A stretch of 64,000 nucleotides of DNA from Saccharopolyspora sp. NFXS83 (GTDB taxonomy: Bacteria; Actinomycetota; Actinomycetes; Mycobacteriales; Pseudonocardiaceae). The notes under the pieces are model-generated. The model was not told the origin of the DNA. It saw nothing but the letters and a program-made list of their open reading frames with translations, and made no database searches. Location: the NCBI RefSeq assembly GCF_026241095.1, contig NZ_JAPFGB010000007.1, positions 186,001-250,000 of the forward strand. The letters are read 5' to 3'. Made by a program: the position numbers and the translations under genes. This document shows, piece after piece, positions 29,901-38,408 of the stretch (position 1 is its first letter; every line of letters starts with the position of its first letter).

Positions 29901-31150
29901 TCCAGGTCGGCCGTGCGCACCTTTTCGGCCGCGGCTTCCGCGTTCGCGCGCACCTGGGACAACTCCTTCTCGGCCACGGCACGACGGCGTTCGGCTGCGG
30001 TGCACCGCTCGTCCATCGCACGAAACTGGACGCCGAGGTCGTCGACCCGTCTTACCGCATCCGCCGCTTCCTGATAAGCCGGGCTTTCCAGCAGTTCGCG
30101 GAGTTCGATTTCGTGGTGCTGCTGAGCAGTCCCGGCTTCCGTGACGCATCGGCCCAGTTCCTCGACCTGCTGTGCAGCCGCGTCGAGCGAGCTCTCGGCT
30201 GCTCGTCGTTTCTTCGTCGTGTCGTCGAGACCGGTGGTGGCCCTGCTCAGCGCGTCGGCTCGGCGCCGGACCACTGTCTGCGCCCACGGTTTCCAGCCCG
30301 TGCGGACGAAAACCGCCAGCTGCCTGGCCGCGTGCCGGGTCTCGTCCACCGCCGCCCGCAATCTTTCCAGGTTCTCCCACCCGTGTGCGAGTTGGTCGAC
30401 CTCCGCATTCGCCAGCGGCGGCAGCGCCGCGCGGAGCGTTTCAGCAAGGCTGGTGGGGTCGAGTCGTTCGCCGAGCTTCGGTTTGCGCAGCTGCTTGAGC
30501 AACGCGGTCAGGTTGTCGTAGGCATCCGGGTCAAGCCCGAACAGTTCGGCCGCCACCTGAGCACGGTAGGACCTCGCGCCGTCGGGCACGGTCACGCCGG
30601 TGATCTTCTTGAGCTCACCCCGATCGATCGGCCGGCCTGCCGCCAACAGGCGCAGATCGCTGCCAGGTCGCAACGGGGTGATCAGGTGCCACGTAGTGAC
30701 GCTTCCGGTGCCGCTCCCCCGCCGGGCGCTCACTCCGAGGCCAAGGACGAAGTAGCGCGGTTCCCCGGTTTCGTCGATCCGGCCGAACTCGGCCCACGCG
30801 TATCCCGAGCTGGAATCGGCAGGCGGCCTCGGGTCATCCGGTTCACCCGTCGGCAGGAGGTTGAACCGCATCGTGCGGCTCTGGGAACCGAACGGATCTA
30901 GCACCGTCGGGCCGACCTCACCACGCAGCAGCATCAACGTGGTCAATTCGAGCACCTTGGTCTTGCCCGCGCCGTTTCCGCCGCGCAGTACCAGCCTTCC
31001 GTCGGCGAACCAGAATTCGTCCTGGGAGTACTCCCACAGGTTGACGATGCCGACCCGCAGCGGCTGCCACCGGTGCCGAGCGGGTTCCGGTAGGCCCCCG
31101 CTGAGAGCTGCCGAGAGCCACTGCTCGCCGGAACGCCTCGGGGGCGTCAT
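26954..31150 (-). CDS. jetC: Wadjet JetC, SMC-like ATPase (TIGR02680)
   Basis: The motor of the Wadjet complex: an SMC/MukB-like ATPase that extrudes DNA loops and senses plasmid size. Of 1398 residues, Walker A GGNGAGKT is at 57-64, the middle is long charged coiled coil (for example RLRARLAELDSSITEWTERIDAIDGDLHRLAGER), the ABC signature SGGEK is at 1267-1271, and Walker B CVWLDE is at 1297-1302 with D-loop AMTGVD. The acidic tail ends DEDEE. It overlaps both neighbours by 4 bp, so subunits are made in a fixed ratio. A frame this long with intact motifs argues for a functional gene. Confidence 0.93.
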   Translation of the reverse strand: MTPPRRSGEQWLSAALSGGLPEPARHRWQPLRVGIVNLWEYSQDEFWFADGRLVLRGGNGAGKTKVLELTTLMLLRGEVGPTVLDPFGSQSRTMRFNLLPTGEPDDPRPPADSSSGYAWAEFGRIDETGEPRYFVLGLGVSARRGSGTGSVTTWHLITPLRPGSDLRLLAAGRPIDRGELKKITGVTVPDGARSYRAQVAAELFGLDPDAYDNLTALLKQLRKPKLGERLDPTSLAETLRAALPPLANAEVDQLAHGWENLERLRAAVDETRHAARQLAVFVRTGWKPWAQTVVRRRADALSRATTGLDDTTKKRRAAESSLDAAAQQVEELGRCVTEAGTAQQHHEIELRELLESPAYQEAADAVRRVDDLGVQFRAMDERCTAAERRRAVAEKELSQVRANAEAAAEKVRTADLDADRASDVVREAAPRAGLRDSADRYLPPRDLAALLVDHSKRRERFARLRELHHDHERAEREVATSAGILADRAEMLTDAAEEQEAAYREVTTTVDTLRGEIREWNATATSARADEATVEEWCELVADLTSPPRDAEPSRSPAAEIAHHIAGVRDHYLGQRQHSEHELSAVTADRDTVAARLDEVSTAAVRTPEAPAGWRRRDRPASTDDQGAPLWECVRPVAGASAVEVDMLEASLAASGLLDAWIHPDGGLSPSAGGLPVDTLVLGGAERPSNGLTAVLEPTPVGGVPASTIRSVLAAIGWFDTRPADDGPAVWLAADGTWRCAALTGRAEPVQPASYLGATAREAARRREEQRLRARLAELDSSITEWTERIDAIDGDLHRLAGERDRAPRDRMVTDAVSTWRERERQVERCRQEVTRAEETHRRSEAGRDQAWATFSGYASEHAFPVRDLAAHEEALRDYQQALKELKHRLELLSVHTGARSQVDEELTSADTRFEDVTAELEKLRGEQNQIGIKLAAAQRSLTTDDKEKLDRRGVLDTALANIRADLVKLNADHSEARGEMARAEEVLDRHEAHRKDAEQQRDTALESWWEVFDIGLAQPIGFAEPERRTVESARDSMRAARRELPEAADQDRRWRACQDKLTELRQILLPDRDAKVLESGSAGAPPRIVVLVDSASGWQQPTAAEALLTDQAQEQEGSFDAEQQRVLTTLLGSTFIEHLKDRLDYTRRTFTDINDQLAGRSTRYGSAVRLRWTADPTDPDSGTVVDALSQGYQQLSPARQDQVRSFLSRRIDRARSVAADTGSGDWREQLSEALDYRSWLKISLEYQPGSTARWVPFDAAKHGSKSGGEKVVLLSHPLFAAAVVAYNAADAQAPRCVWLDEAMTGVDEEIKASFMGLTVDFDLDVMLTAHDEWCRYSTVPAVAVYDLARHKGFPGVDSIPYLWRGGEWTAVAVPGPGRSAEEEASLAEGLFADEDEE

Positions 31151-32289
31151 CCCATCACCTCCTCGTCCAGCCTCCTGGTCACCGAGACGATCTTCGGATC
31201 GCGGAAGCGGGCCGCCACGGCGGTCAGGCGCCAGCCCGGGCCGTTCTCGGCCGGACGCAGCAGATCCAACGCGGTGAGCAATTCTCGTGCCGTGGATTCC
31301 AGAGCGGTTCCCTCCCGAAGTTCGTTGGTCATCGCCTTGTGGTGACGCGCCCGCACTTCTTCCGCGGCGGCAGCGATGGCGGACTCGGTGATGATCGCGT
31401 CGATGGCGTGAGTGCGGACCAGTTCGTCGAGCACCATCAAAGTGGCGAAGTCGGCCGCGCGAACGGCCGGGAACGGAAGGTCGGTGTCAGCCTCGTCCTC
31501 GCTGATCAACGCCACCCCCTCGCGGCGCTGCTCCGCCCGCCACCCGGTCATCTCCGCGCACCACGCGAGCAGGCGGCGGCGCTGATGGGAGAAGTAGGTG
31601 CGTTCGGCTTCGGTCAGGTCCTCGTGCAGCAGCACCGGAAGCTCCACCAGCCTGCGCATCAGGCGGAACCGGGTGGCGTCGTCGTGCGAGGTTTCCGCCG
31701 CGGTTTCGCCGAGGGCGGCTCGCAGGGCTACCGGATCCACCATGCGCAGCAGCAGTTCCCGGTTCACCTCGTAGGCGCCGCCGATCGCATCACGCCGATG
31801 TGTCCATCCTTCGTGCTGTTCCTCACCGGTACGACCGGTCGGGCGCAGCGCGCCCAGTGTGACCAGCAAACGGACCGCTTGGACGAACAGCCGCCGTTCC
31901 GCGAACTGGTCGGGGACGTGCGGGGCGAGTGAGACGTTCTCATGAGCGGACAACGCCCGAACCCGGTCCGAGAGGTCCTGCGTCGTGGTGATGTCCTCCG
32001 CGTCCTCCGCCGCCGCGGCAGCGAGGATCGCCAGCACCAGGACACGCCGGCTGGGAGCCGCGAATCGGCGCGGAGCGAGCACCGTTCCGTCGACCGGCGA
32101 CCGGAACAGGCGTGCCGCGGAATCGGTGACGACCAGCCGGTAGCCAAGCCTGTTCGAGAACCACTCACTGAGTGTGCCGTGGTGGACCCGGACCAAGGAC
32201 CAGATTTCAGGATGAACCCGGCGATCAAGCACGGGGTTGCGCAGGAGAGCTGTGAACGCGCGTTGCCGATTGACCTCGTTCTGGCTCAC
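31147..32289 (-). CDS. jetB: Wadjet JetB, kite-type subunit (DUF2398/TIGR02678)
   Basis: The 380-residue JetB/MukE-like subunit, composed of winged-helix repeats that bind the kleisin JetA and DNA. The family pattern is visible in NRQRAFTALLRNPVLDRRVHPEIWSLVRVHHGTLSEWFSNRLGYRLVVTDSAARLFR and ERRLFVQAVRLLVTLGALRPT. GTG 32289 is chosen because it overlaps the JetA stop as GTGA; a longer frame to 32397 would run 112 bp into jetA. The 3' end overlaps jetC by 4 bp. Confidence 0.88.
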   Translation of the reverse strand: MSQNEVNRQRAFTALLRNPVLDRRVHPEIWSLVRVHHGTLSEWFSNRLGYRLVVTDSAARLFRSPVDGTVLAPRRFAAPSRRVLVLAILAAAAAEDAEDITTTQDLSDRVRALSAHENVSLAPHVPDQFAERRLFVQAVRLLVTLGALRPTGRTGEEQHEGWTHRRDAIGGAYEVNRELLLRMVDPVALRAALGETAAETSHDDATRFRLMRRLVELPVLLHEDLTEAERTYFSHQRRRLLAWCAEMTGWRAEQRREGVALISEDEADTDLPFPAVRAADFATLMVLDELVRTHAIDAIITESAIAAAAEEVRARHHKAMTNELREGTALESTARELLTALDLLRPAENGPGWRLTAVAARFRDPKIVSVTRRLDEEVMG

Positions 32290-33827
32290 GCGGGCTCCAT
32301 CTGGAAGTGCCAGTTCACCGTGACCAGACTTCCGGCGGGGGCTCGCACGGCGGTGGTCTCGTGTGGCGATGACGGCTTGCGCAAGGTGATCCGCCATCGA
32401 CCGTCGCCGGTCATCGAGCTGTGCGATGGGGCGCGCATGACCATGCCGAGCAGCTCAAGCAGCAGGTCCAGTTCGGCGTCGCTGACCTCGCCCCAGTTCG
32501 CCAGCTGGGTTCCGGAGCGCTGCCGGAGCTGGGCCTCCGCGCCGTTACGCGCGGCCTCGGCTGCCAGCCTCGCCCTCCGGGCGGCGTTCTTGCCTTGGGA
32601 GTAGTCGGGGATCTTGGAGCGTCGGCCGACGGCGGCACGCGCCGCGTGCTCCCGGAACCTCGCGGTGATCGGTGCGGGTGGCGCTTGAGACCAGCCGAAA
32701 TCGTCGTCCTCCGCGGACTCCGCCGCCAAGAGCAAGTGCCGGGCCGAGAACGCACCTACCGCGCCGTCCCAGATCCGCCACGCTGATTCGTCGTCGGGGG
32801 CCCGCTCGATGGCCGTCGCCAGCGTCAGCAGTTCCGACCGCCGGGTGACCGCCCCGCCGGTGTCGAGCAGGATCCGCATGGTCCGAGCCCACGGAGCGAC
32901 CAGGTCCCGAAGTTGACGTCGCAGCTTGCGCGCCTGACCGTTCGGGCCACCGAACCAGGAACCGAGCGCCTCCCAAGTGTGCCGCCACCGTTGAATCTGG
33001 TCGGCCAGGTCTTGATCGTCCAGATCGCCGTCCACCGATGCGCGAACGCACGCCCGCCACACCTCGGTGGTGAGCAACGGATCCAGCTCGTGCAGCAGCC
33101 CCGCGATGCGAGGGCTGTGCACGTCGACCTGCTCGCCCCACATGCCGATGTAGGCGCGCAACGTGTGCCACAGCTCGTCCTGCTTGTCCGCGTCCGGGCC
33201 GCCGGACAAAGCGTGGGCCAAGGTGCGCTGCCAGCCACGGGCGGCCGTGGCCATGGCCTGATGCATGGCGCCGATCTGTTGGAACTCGGTCGCCGCAGTG
33301 ATGTACCGGGCCTGCTGGACCGACTCGGCAAAAGCGGACAGGCGTTCGTGGATGGCACGCGGGGCCAGCGTGAGATCGCCTGCCGCTTCCTCCGCGTCAT
33401 CGGTGGACGACCAGAAGGCGTGCAGCGCAGCTGCTCGCGGGGTGAGCTGGTAGCGATCTCGCCGCCGGAGGAAGTCCTCCCCGGTGCGAGCCGGCTCCTG
33501 CCAACGGGTCACCACCTGCCACTGCACCAGGCTGTCCATGCGCGTGTCGAGATGCAGCACGTCGGGGGACATCAGGCGGTCAACCGCTTCCGCGGGCACG
33601 CGTTCGGTGAGCCGGGCGCGGACCCCGGTGGTCACCTCGTCGAACGACAGGCCGGTCAAGCTGGTGTCCTGCCGGGCCAGCAGCACCTCGACGATCACGC
33701 GGTATTGTGCCGCGAACCGCGATGTCAGATAGGTGGGCACGAATTCCTGGCCGGGGAGAAATGCCGACCACGGATCGGCCCCGGATTCCGAAGTCCCGAA
33801 TTCGGGTGCCTCTTCGTGATCGTCCAC
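32286..33827 (-). CDS. jetA: Wadjet JetA, kleisin-type subunit (DUF2397/TIGR02677)
   Basis: The first gene of the Wadjet operon, encoding the 513-residue kleisin-like subunit that bridges the JetC heads. Family-like segments are FVPTYLTSRFAAQYRVIVEVLLARQD, ILHELDP-type LLHELDPLLT, and the C-terminal GRWRITLRKPSSPHETTAVRAPAGSLVTVNWHFQMEP. The frame is open to a TTG at 33866, but a promoter-like TTGACT lies just upstream, so GTG 33827 is preferred. The start remains uncertain. Confidence 0.86.
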   Translation of the reverse strand: MDDHEEAPEFGTSESGADPWSAFLPGQEFVPTYLTSRFAAQYRVIVEVLLARQDTSLTGLSFDEVTTGVRARLTERVPAEAVDRLMSPDVLHLDTRMDSLVQWQVVTRWQEPARTGEDFLRRRDRYQLTPRAAALHAFWSSTDDAEEAAGDLTLAPRAIHERLSAFAESVQQARYITAATEFQQIGAMHQAMATAARGWQRTLAHALSGGPDADKQDELWHTLRAYIGMWGEQVDVHSPRIAGLLHELDPLLTTEVWRACVRASVDGDLDDQDLADQIQRWRHTWEALGSWFGGPNGQARKLRRQLRDLVAPWARTMRILLDTGGAVTRRSELLTLATAIERAPDDESAWRIWDGAVGAFSARHLLLAAESAEDDDFGWSQAPPAPITARFREHAARAAVGRRSKIPDYSQGKNAARRARLAAEAARNGAEAQLRQRSGTQLANWGEVSDAELDLLLELLGMVMRAPSHSSMTGDGRWRITLRKPSSPHETTAVRAPAGSLVTVNWHFQMEPA

Positions 33828-33870
33828 GATCTCCAGGCTACGGCGACGCTGTGCTACCTCCCGCAAAACA

Positions 33871-33899
33871 GTGACACGTCACCCATTCTGACGAGTCAA
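33871..33899 (-). promoter_or_regulatory. Candidate promoter and inverted repeat of the Wadjet operon
   Basis: A TTGACT -35-like element (33899-33894) is followed by an inverted repeat GTGAC-AC-GTCAC (33871-33882) where the -10 would lie. The -10 match itself is poor. A regulator bound at the repeat would block transcription of jetABCD. Confidence 0.35.
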
Positions 33900-34054
33900 T
33901 TCACCGACTGTCATTGTTGATGCCCGACGGCTACATCACGCTCACCGTGAAGGCGGTGACACGGTCGGTGTGCTGCCTGTTAAGAAAATCGACTGCCGCA
34001 CCGCTCGAATGGTGCGAGATCTTCGAGTCTCCGCCGGATCAGGTAGACATCTCG

Positions 34055-34687
34055 TCAGTCCCGCGTCGCGAACCAGAGCTTGGCGATGGCGACGACGTAG
34101 AGCAGCCCGACGATGCCGTGGACGATGAACGCGGCGATGTTGAGCTCGAAGTTGGAGCCGGTGGGCAGCAGGCAGAGTTCGGAGATGAGGAAGGCGACGG
34201 GCCAGGAGGCGATCAGCAACGCCTTCTGCCGCTTCGACCAGGACCGGTTGAAGGCCGCGAGCGCGGAACCACCGGCCCAGGCGCCGAACGAGAGCACGAA
34301 GGACGCCGCCGCCGTGGCGCCGGAGATCTCCCAATCGGGGTTCTCGTCGAACCCGGCCGACAACCCGATGAGGCCGCCCACGAGGAAGGTGAGCGCCGCC
34401 GCGCCCGCCAGCATGGCGCAGGCCAGCGCGGCGGCGAGCACGGATCCCAGCCTGGCGGACTGCGCGCCCCCGGGCTCGACGCCCGCCGCCGCGGCGACCT
34501 GCTCGGGCGTGCCCATCCGCGCGAACGCGTCGTCGACGGCCGCGGAGTCCGCGTCCGGGGCCACGCTCGCGTCGAAGTGCTCGTGCACTCCGGCGATCAC
34601 GTCCCGGCGAACGGAAGCGGGCGCGTGCCGCAACCGGTCGTTGAGCTCCTCCAGGTAGATGTGCACGCGGGCGTGGGTCTTGGTCAC
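34055..34687 (-). CDS. HAAS-domain membrane protein paired with PadR
   Basis: A 210-residue protein. The N-terminal helical HAAS-type region (TKTHARVHIYLEELNDRLRHAPASVRRDVIAGVHEHFDASV, and MGTPEQVAAAAG) is followed by four hydrophobic membrane segments between about residues 78 and 208. HAAS proteins are membrane partners encoded beside PadR regulators and are thought to transmit an envelope signal. Its GTG start overlaps the PadR stop (GTGA). Confidence 0.82.
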   Translation of the reverse strand: MTKTHARVHIYLEELNDRLRHAPASVRRDVIAGVHEHFDASVAPDADSAAVDDAFARMGTPEQVAAAAGVEPGGAQSARLGSVLAAALACAMLAGAAALTFLVGGLIGLSAGFDENPDWEISGATAAASFVLSFGAWAGGSALAAFNRSWSKRQKALLIASWPVAFLISELCLLPTGSNFELNIAAFIVHGIVGLLYVVAIAKLWFATRD

Positions 34688-35028
34688 GATCGTTCTCCTG
34701 TCATGGCGGAATCGACGGCGCTGCGGAAGGCAGGCCAGGTGGAACGGAAGTTCTCCAACGCCGTTCTGCCCTCCGCGGTGAGCGCGTAGTAGCGGCGCGG
34801 TGGGCCGGTCGTGGACTTCACTTGGCTGGTTTCCACGAGCCCCTGCCGCCGGAGGCGGGCGAGCAGCGGGTAAAGCGTCCCCTCGCTCTGCAGCAGGACG
34901 TCGTGCGCGCCGAGCCTGCGCGCGATGTCGAGGCCGTACAGGGGCTCCACATCGATCATCGCGAGGATGCAGTACTCCAGCACACCACGGCGCAGGTGGG
35001 TGAGAACGGCGCTCTCGTCCAGAACCAT
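34684..35028 (-). CDS. PadR-family transcriptional regulator
   Basis: A 114-residue PadR winged-helix regulator: RRGVLEYCILAMIDVEPLYGLDIARRLGAHDVLLQSEGTLYPLLARLRRQGLVETSQVKSTTGPPRRYYALTAEGR. It is translationally coupled to the HAAS membrane protein downstream, a standard two-gene module. ATG 35028 and ATG 35040 are both possible; neither has a clear Shine-Dalgarno. Confidence 0.9.
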   Translation of the reverse strand: MVLDESAVLTHLRRGVLEYCILAMIDVEPLYGLDIARRLGAHDVLLQSEGTLYPLLARLRRQGLVETSQVKSTTGPPRRYYALTAEGRTALENFRSTWPAFRSAVDSAMTGERS

Positions 35029-35516
35029 GCCACGCAACATACCGGTAAGATCAGAACCGCGCAAAGAAGCCCACCCCCACGAGCGGCGACCGCCGTCCAC
35101 CGCCGCACCGCCCATCTCCGCGGCGTTCCCGAAGTTGATCCACATAGGACGACTTTGATATTTCCCCCGGACGGCGGGAAAGCCGCAGGAAAAGACCTCC
35201 TGCACGACACGCAGGATCCCTCGTGGCCGCCCCTCCGATGCCGGGAGCCGGGACCGCGTCGCCGATCGTGCTGCGGCGACGGCGCGGGCGAGACGGGTGG
35301 CGATGTCCGCCGCCCGCGCTCGGCCCGATGAGCCACGCGACCGCGAGTGTGACCGGCGACACCGCATTCGGGCGCGGAAGTCGCTTGTCCATGCCGCTGC
35401 GGCATAGTCGAAACTGCTTCCAGATGAGGCGTTCAGGTCGTTCGGCCGACCGCCTCGCGCAGGTCGAACGAGCTCCTCGCCGCATCGAGGGGGTACTGGA
35501 AGCAAGAAGGAGAGAC
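35029..35516. other. Intergenic region between divergent padR and dedA-like genes
   Basis: 488 bp without a convincing gene. A short inverted repeat TTTCCC...GGGAAA (35161-35166, 35176-35181) is visible, as is the Shine-Dalgarno AAGGAGAG just before 35517. Confidence 0.4.
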
Positions 35517-36425
35517 ATGACTGGTGCAGGCCGGAAGCAGCAGGAGATCGGGGAGGGCGACACCGCCCCCTTCCTGCGCGTGCCGACCGGGGACGAGCCC
35601 CACGGCGCGTCGCCCGCGCCCGCGTCGGGGGGCGACGCCGCGGAGACCCGACCGGACGCTCCGGCGGAGAAGAAGAAGCGGTTCCGCTGGCGCAGCAAGG
35701 ACTACACGCCGGAGGAGCTGGAAGAGGCCCGGCAGGCGTTCCGCGACCAGATGCCGTGGGACCACCCGATGTCGCGCGGCGACAAGGTCCTGGTGTTCGC
35801 CACTTTCGGCGTCGTGGTGCTGATGATGGCGTCGATGCCGTTCCGGCCGTTCCTGATCGCCTCGCACCCGCTCGCGCTGAGCGCGGTCACCGGCAGCCTC
35901 TCGGCGATCGGCGCCGGTGCGGCGTTCGCCCGCGTCGGAGAGGTCGACCTGTGGCTGGTCGTCGCGGCGGGCGTGTTCGGCATGATCAAGTTCGACTGGC
36001 TGTTCTGGCTCGCCGGACGCCGGTGGGGAGCGAAGATCATCGAGCTGTGGGCGCCGGGCGAGTTCGGCAAGCGGTTCGTCGCGCGCGTCCAGTCCTGGCC
36101 GCGCTGGGCGATGCCGCTGGTGCTCATCGTCGCCGCGCTGCCCGGCATCCCCGCCCCCGCCGTGTTCGCCGTGGCCGGGTTGAGCGGGATGGGCCTGGTG
36201 TCGTTCCTGATCTTCGACGCGGTCGGCGCCGCGCTGATCGCGGGCCTGGTCGCGGGCCTCGGCTACGGGGTGGGGCAGCACGCCGTCGACTTCGTGCTGA
36301 TGATCGACGACTACGCCCTCTACATCACGCTGGCGCTGGTCGTCTGGGTCTCGATCCAGGCGGGCTACAAGGGCCACAAGAAGGACCAGGAGAAGAAGAA
36401 GCAGAAGGAGCAGCAGGCGGCCTGA
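35517..36425 (+). CDS. DedA/VTT-family membrane protein
   Basis: A 302-residue protein: a polar N-terminal 85 residues, then DedA-like membrane segments with reentrant loops (GVFGMIKFDWLFWLAGRRWG, LPGIPAPAVFAVAGLSGMGLVSFLIFDAVGAALIAGLVAGLGYGVG), and a Lys/Gln-rich cytoplasmic tail. DedA proteins are implicated in lipid carrier flipping and envelope homeostasis. ATG 35517 follows AAGGAGAG. Its neighbour downstream is a phospholipid acyltransferase, which fits an envelope role, but the two are 400 bp apart with a terminator between. Confidence 0.85.
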   Translation: MTGAGRKQQEIGEGDTAPFLRVPTGDEPHGASPAPASGGDAAETRPDAPAEKKKRFRWRSKDYTPEELEEARQAFRDQMPWDHPMSRGDKVLVFATFGVVVLMMASMPFRPFLIASHPLALSAVTGSLSAIGAGAAFARVGEVDLWLVVAAGVFGMIKFDWLFWLAGRRWGAKIIELWAPGEFGKRFVARVQSWPRWAMPLVLIVAALPGIPAPAVFAVAGLSGMGLVSFLIFDAVGAALIAGLVAGLGYGVGQHAVDFVLMIDDYALYITLALVVWVSIQAGYKGHKKDQEKKKQKEQQAA

Positions 36426-36442
36426 CCCGCCCGAGCTCGCCG

Positions 36443-36484
36443 ACGGCCGCCGCGCCCCTCCGCCGTGAGGGACGCGGCGGCCGT
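36443..36484 (+). terminator. Hairpin terminator after the DedA-family gene
   Basis: A perfect 12-bp GC stem, ACGGCCGCCGCG / CGCGGCGGCCGT, with an inner CCCTC/GAGGG pairing, starts 17 bp after the stop and is followed by TTCG. Confidence 0.75.
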
Positions 36485-36823
36485 TTCGCCTCGGCGGGCC
36501 CCTGGCGACGCGAAGTGCCGCCGCGGCGCGAAAAGCTCCAGGTCCCGCGGACGTACGCCGGGAATCATCACGATCGCCCCGCTCCGGCCTTGGTGGCCAC
36601 GGAACGGCGCCTGCCCGCCGGCACCTGAGCGCCGGGGGGGGCGCATCGGAGCTCGCCCTGGCCGGGATGCGTGCCTCCGTCGTTGCGCTCCACCTGTCCG
36701 GAGCGGACACGCGCCACTACCGATCGTGACCTCCACCGCGACCGAACTCGACGGCGATCAGGGAAAATGTGACGGCGGACCCAGGTGGGCCTGCGCGAAA
36801 TCACGGTTGCGTAGCCTGACTCC
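36485..36823. other. Intergenic, nothing recognised
   Basis: About 340 bp before the acyltransferase gene. No gene or clear regulatory repeat was seen. Confidence 0.4.
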
Positions 36824-37564
36824 GTGGCTGAGATCGTGTATCCGCCCGTCGTACTGGCGGCCAAGACCATGTTCCGCGTGCTGGACAACCGGCTGCGCGT
36901 GACGGGAACCGAGCACATCCCGCGCGAGGGCGGCGCGGTGATCGCGTGCAACCACGTCAGCTACCTGGACTTCATCTTCTGCGGCCTCGGTGCGCAGCCG
37001 GCCAAACGGCTGGTGCGGTTCATGGCGAAGAAGCAGATCTTCGACAACCGGATCGCCGGCCCGCTCATGCGCGGCATGCACCACATCCCGGTGGACCGCG
37101 CCGCGGGCAAGGGCTCCTACGACGAGGCGGTCCGGCGGCTGCGCGCGGGCGAGGTCGTCGGCGTGTTCCCCGAAGCGACCATCAGCCGCTCCTTCACCGT
37201 CAAGCCGATCAAGTCCGGCGCGGTCCGGATGGCCGCCGACGCGGGCGTGCCGGTCGTGCCGATGTCGCTGTGGGGCACCCAGCGGCTGTGGACGAAGAGC
37301 CGGCCGCGCACGCTCACCAAGCGCCACGTGCCGATCCACATCCACGCCGGTGAACCGTTCCAGCCCGGCCCGGACGACGATTTCGACGCCCTCACCCAGG
37401 ACCTCCGCACCCGCATGTCGGCGATTCTGGACGACCTGCAGGCCGGCTACCCCGACCAGCCCGCGGGCGAGGACGACCGCTGGTGGCTGCCCGCCCACCT
37501 CGGCGGCACGGCCCCCACCCCGGAGGAGGCAGCCGCCCTCGACGCCCGCCCAAGGAACGACTGA
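36824..37564 (+). CDS. Lysophospholipid (1-acylglycerol-3-phosphate-type) acyltransferase
   Basis: A 246-residue PlsC-like acyltransferase that would acylate lysophosphatidate or a related lipid at the membrane. Motif I NHVSYLD gives the H44-x4-D49 catalytic pair; motif III is FPEATIS (116-122); the PVDR-like block HHIPVDRAAGKGSY is also present. Start is GTG, with no strong Shine-Dalgarno. It converges with the catabolic operon, 31 bp away. Confidence 0.9.
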   Translation: MAEIVYPPVVLAAKTMFRVLDNRLRVTGTEHIPREGGAVIACNHVSYLDFIFCGLGAQPAKRLVRFMAKKQIFDNRIAGPLMRGMHHIPVDRAAGKGSYDEAVRRLRAGEVVGVFPEATISRSFTVKPIKSGAVRMAADAGVPVVPMSLWGTQRLWTKSRPRTLTKRHVPIHIHAGEPFQPGPDDDFDALTQDLRTRMSAILDDLQAGYPDQPAGEDDRWWLPAHLGGTAPTPEEAAALDARPRND

Positions 37565-37595
37565 TCCGGAGCGGTCCACGTGGCCGACCGGAAGC

Positions 37596-38408
37596 TCACC
37601 CCGCCGCCGGCTCCACGTCCAGCCTGCGGATCAACGGGTCGTCGGGCAGAGCCCGCGGGTAGTGGCGGGAGATCGCCGGGTCGTGGCCGGGGATGACGTG
37701 ATCGGGGCCGGGGGCGAGCTCGTCGAGCCGTTGTGACGTGTCGCAGTACTCGTCGGTCCGGACCACCACCGAGAACGGCGCGCCGTCGGGTGATTCGCCG
37801 CCGACGCGGTTGTCCGAGTAGTGCCGGGCGTCGGAGGCGAGCACCACGTGGCCTCGCGCGGTCGGGACCCGCACCGCCTGCGATCCCGGCGTGTGGCCCG
37901 CCGCCGGGTGCACCGTCATGCCGGGGGCGACCTCGTACTCGCCTTCGCGCAGCCGCACCCGCCCGCGGTGCAGCAGGCCGACGAGCTCGCAGACCTTGTC
38001 CGCGGCGTACGGGCGGCGGAGGAAGCGGTGCGACATCGACGGCCCGGTGGCGTAGGCGAGTTCGGCCTCGCGGACGTGGAAGGTCGCGTTCGGGAAGGCG
38101 CCGAGGTTCCCGGCGTGGTCCCAGTGCAGGTGGGTGAGCACCACGTCGGTGATCGCCGCCGGGTCGAGGCCGAGGCGGCGCACCGACTCCGCGGGATCGC
38201 GCTCGTAGTCGATGCCCCGCTGCCGCGCCGTGTTCTCGTCGGCGCCCACGTCGACGAGCACCACGTGCTCGTCGGAGACGGCGAGCCAGCAGAAGCAGTG
38301 CAGCGACTGGTCGGTTTCCGGGTACCGGAACCCCGGAGTCGGCGCGTAGTTCTCCCGCGCCGTCCGGTGGCCGATCCCGTAGCGCAGGGCGTAGAGCCGG
38401 TAGGTCAT
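37596..38408 (-). CDS. Metallo-beta-lactamase-fold hydrolase, N-acyl homoserine lactonase-like
   Basis: A 270-residue MBL-fold hydrolase. The zinc motif HLHWDH (H93, H95, D97, H98), AAGHTPGS, ASDARHYSD and the final PGHDP complete the metal site. The closest general family is AHL lactonase-like proteins, but here it is the last gene of an eight-gene catabolic operon, so hydrolysis of a lactone or ester intermediate of that pathway is more likely than quorum quenching. Its ATG overlaps the alcohol dehydrogenase stop by 4 bp. Confidence 0.87.
   Translation of the reverse strand: MTYRLYALRYGIGHRTARENYAPTPGFRYPETDQSLHCFCWLAVSDEHVVLVDVGADENTARQRGIDYERDPAESVRRLGLDPAAITDVVLTHLHWDHAGNLGAFPNATFHVREAELAYATGPSMSHRFLRRPYAADKVCELVGLLHRGRVRLREGEYEVAPGMTVHPAAGHTPGSQAVRVPTARGHVVLASDARHYSDNRVGGESPDGAPFSVVVRTDEYCDTSQRLDELAPGPDHVIPGHDPAISRHYPRALPDDPLIRRLDVEPAAG

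Noticed and set aside
37596-38408. Quorum-quenching AHL lactonase
   Set aside because: The fold fits, but operon context favours a pathway hydrolase and nothing indicates acyl-homoserine lactones as substrate.
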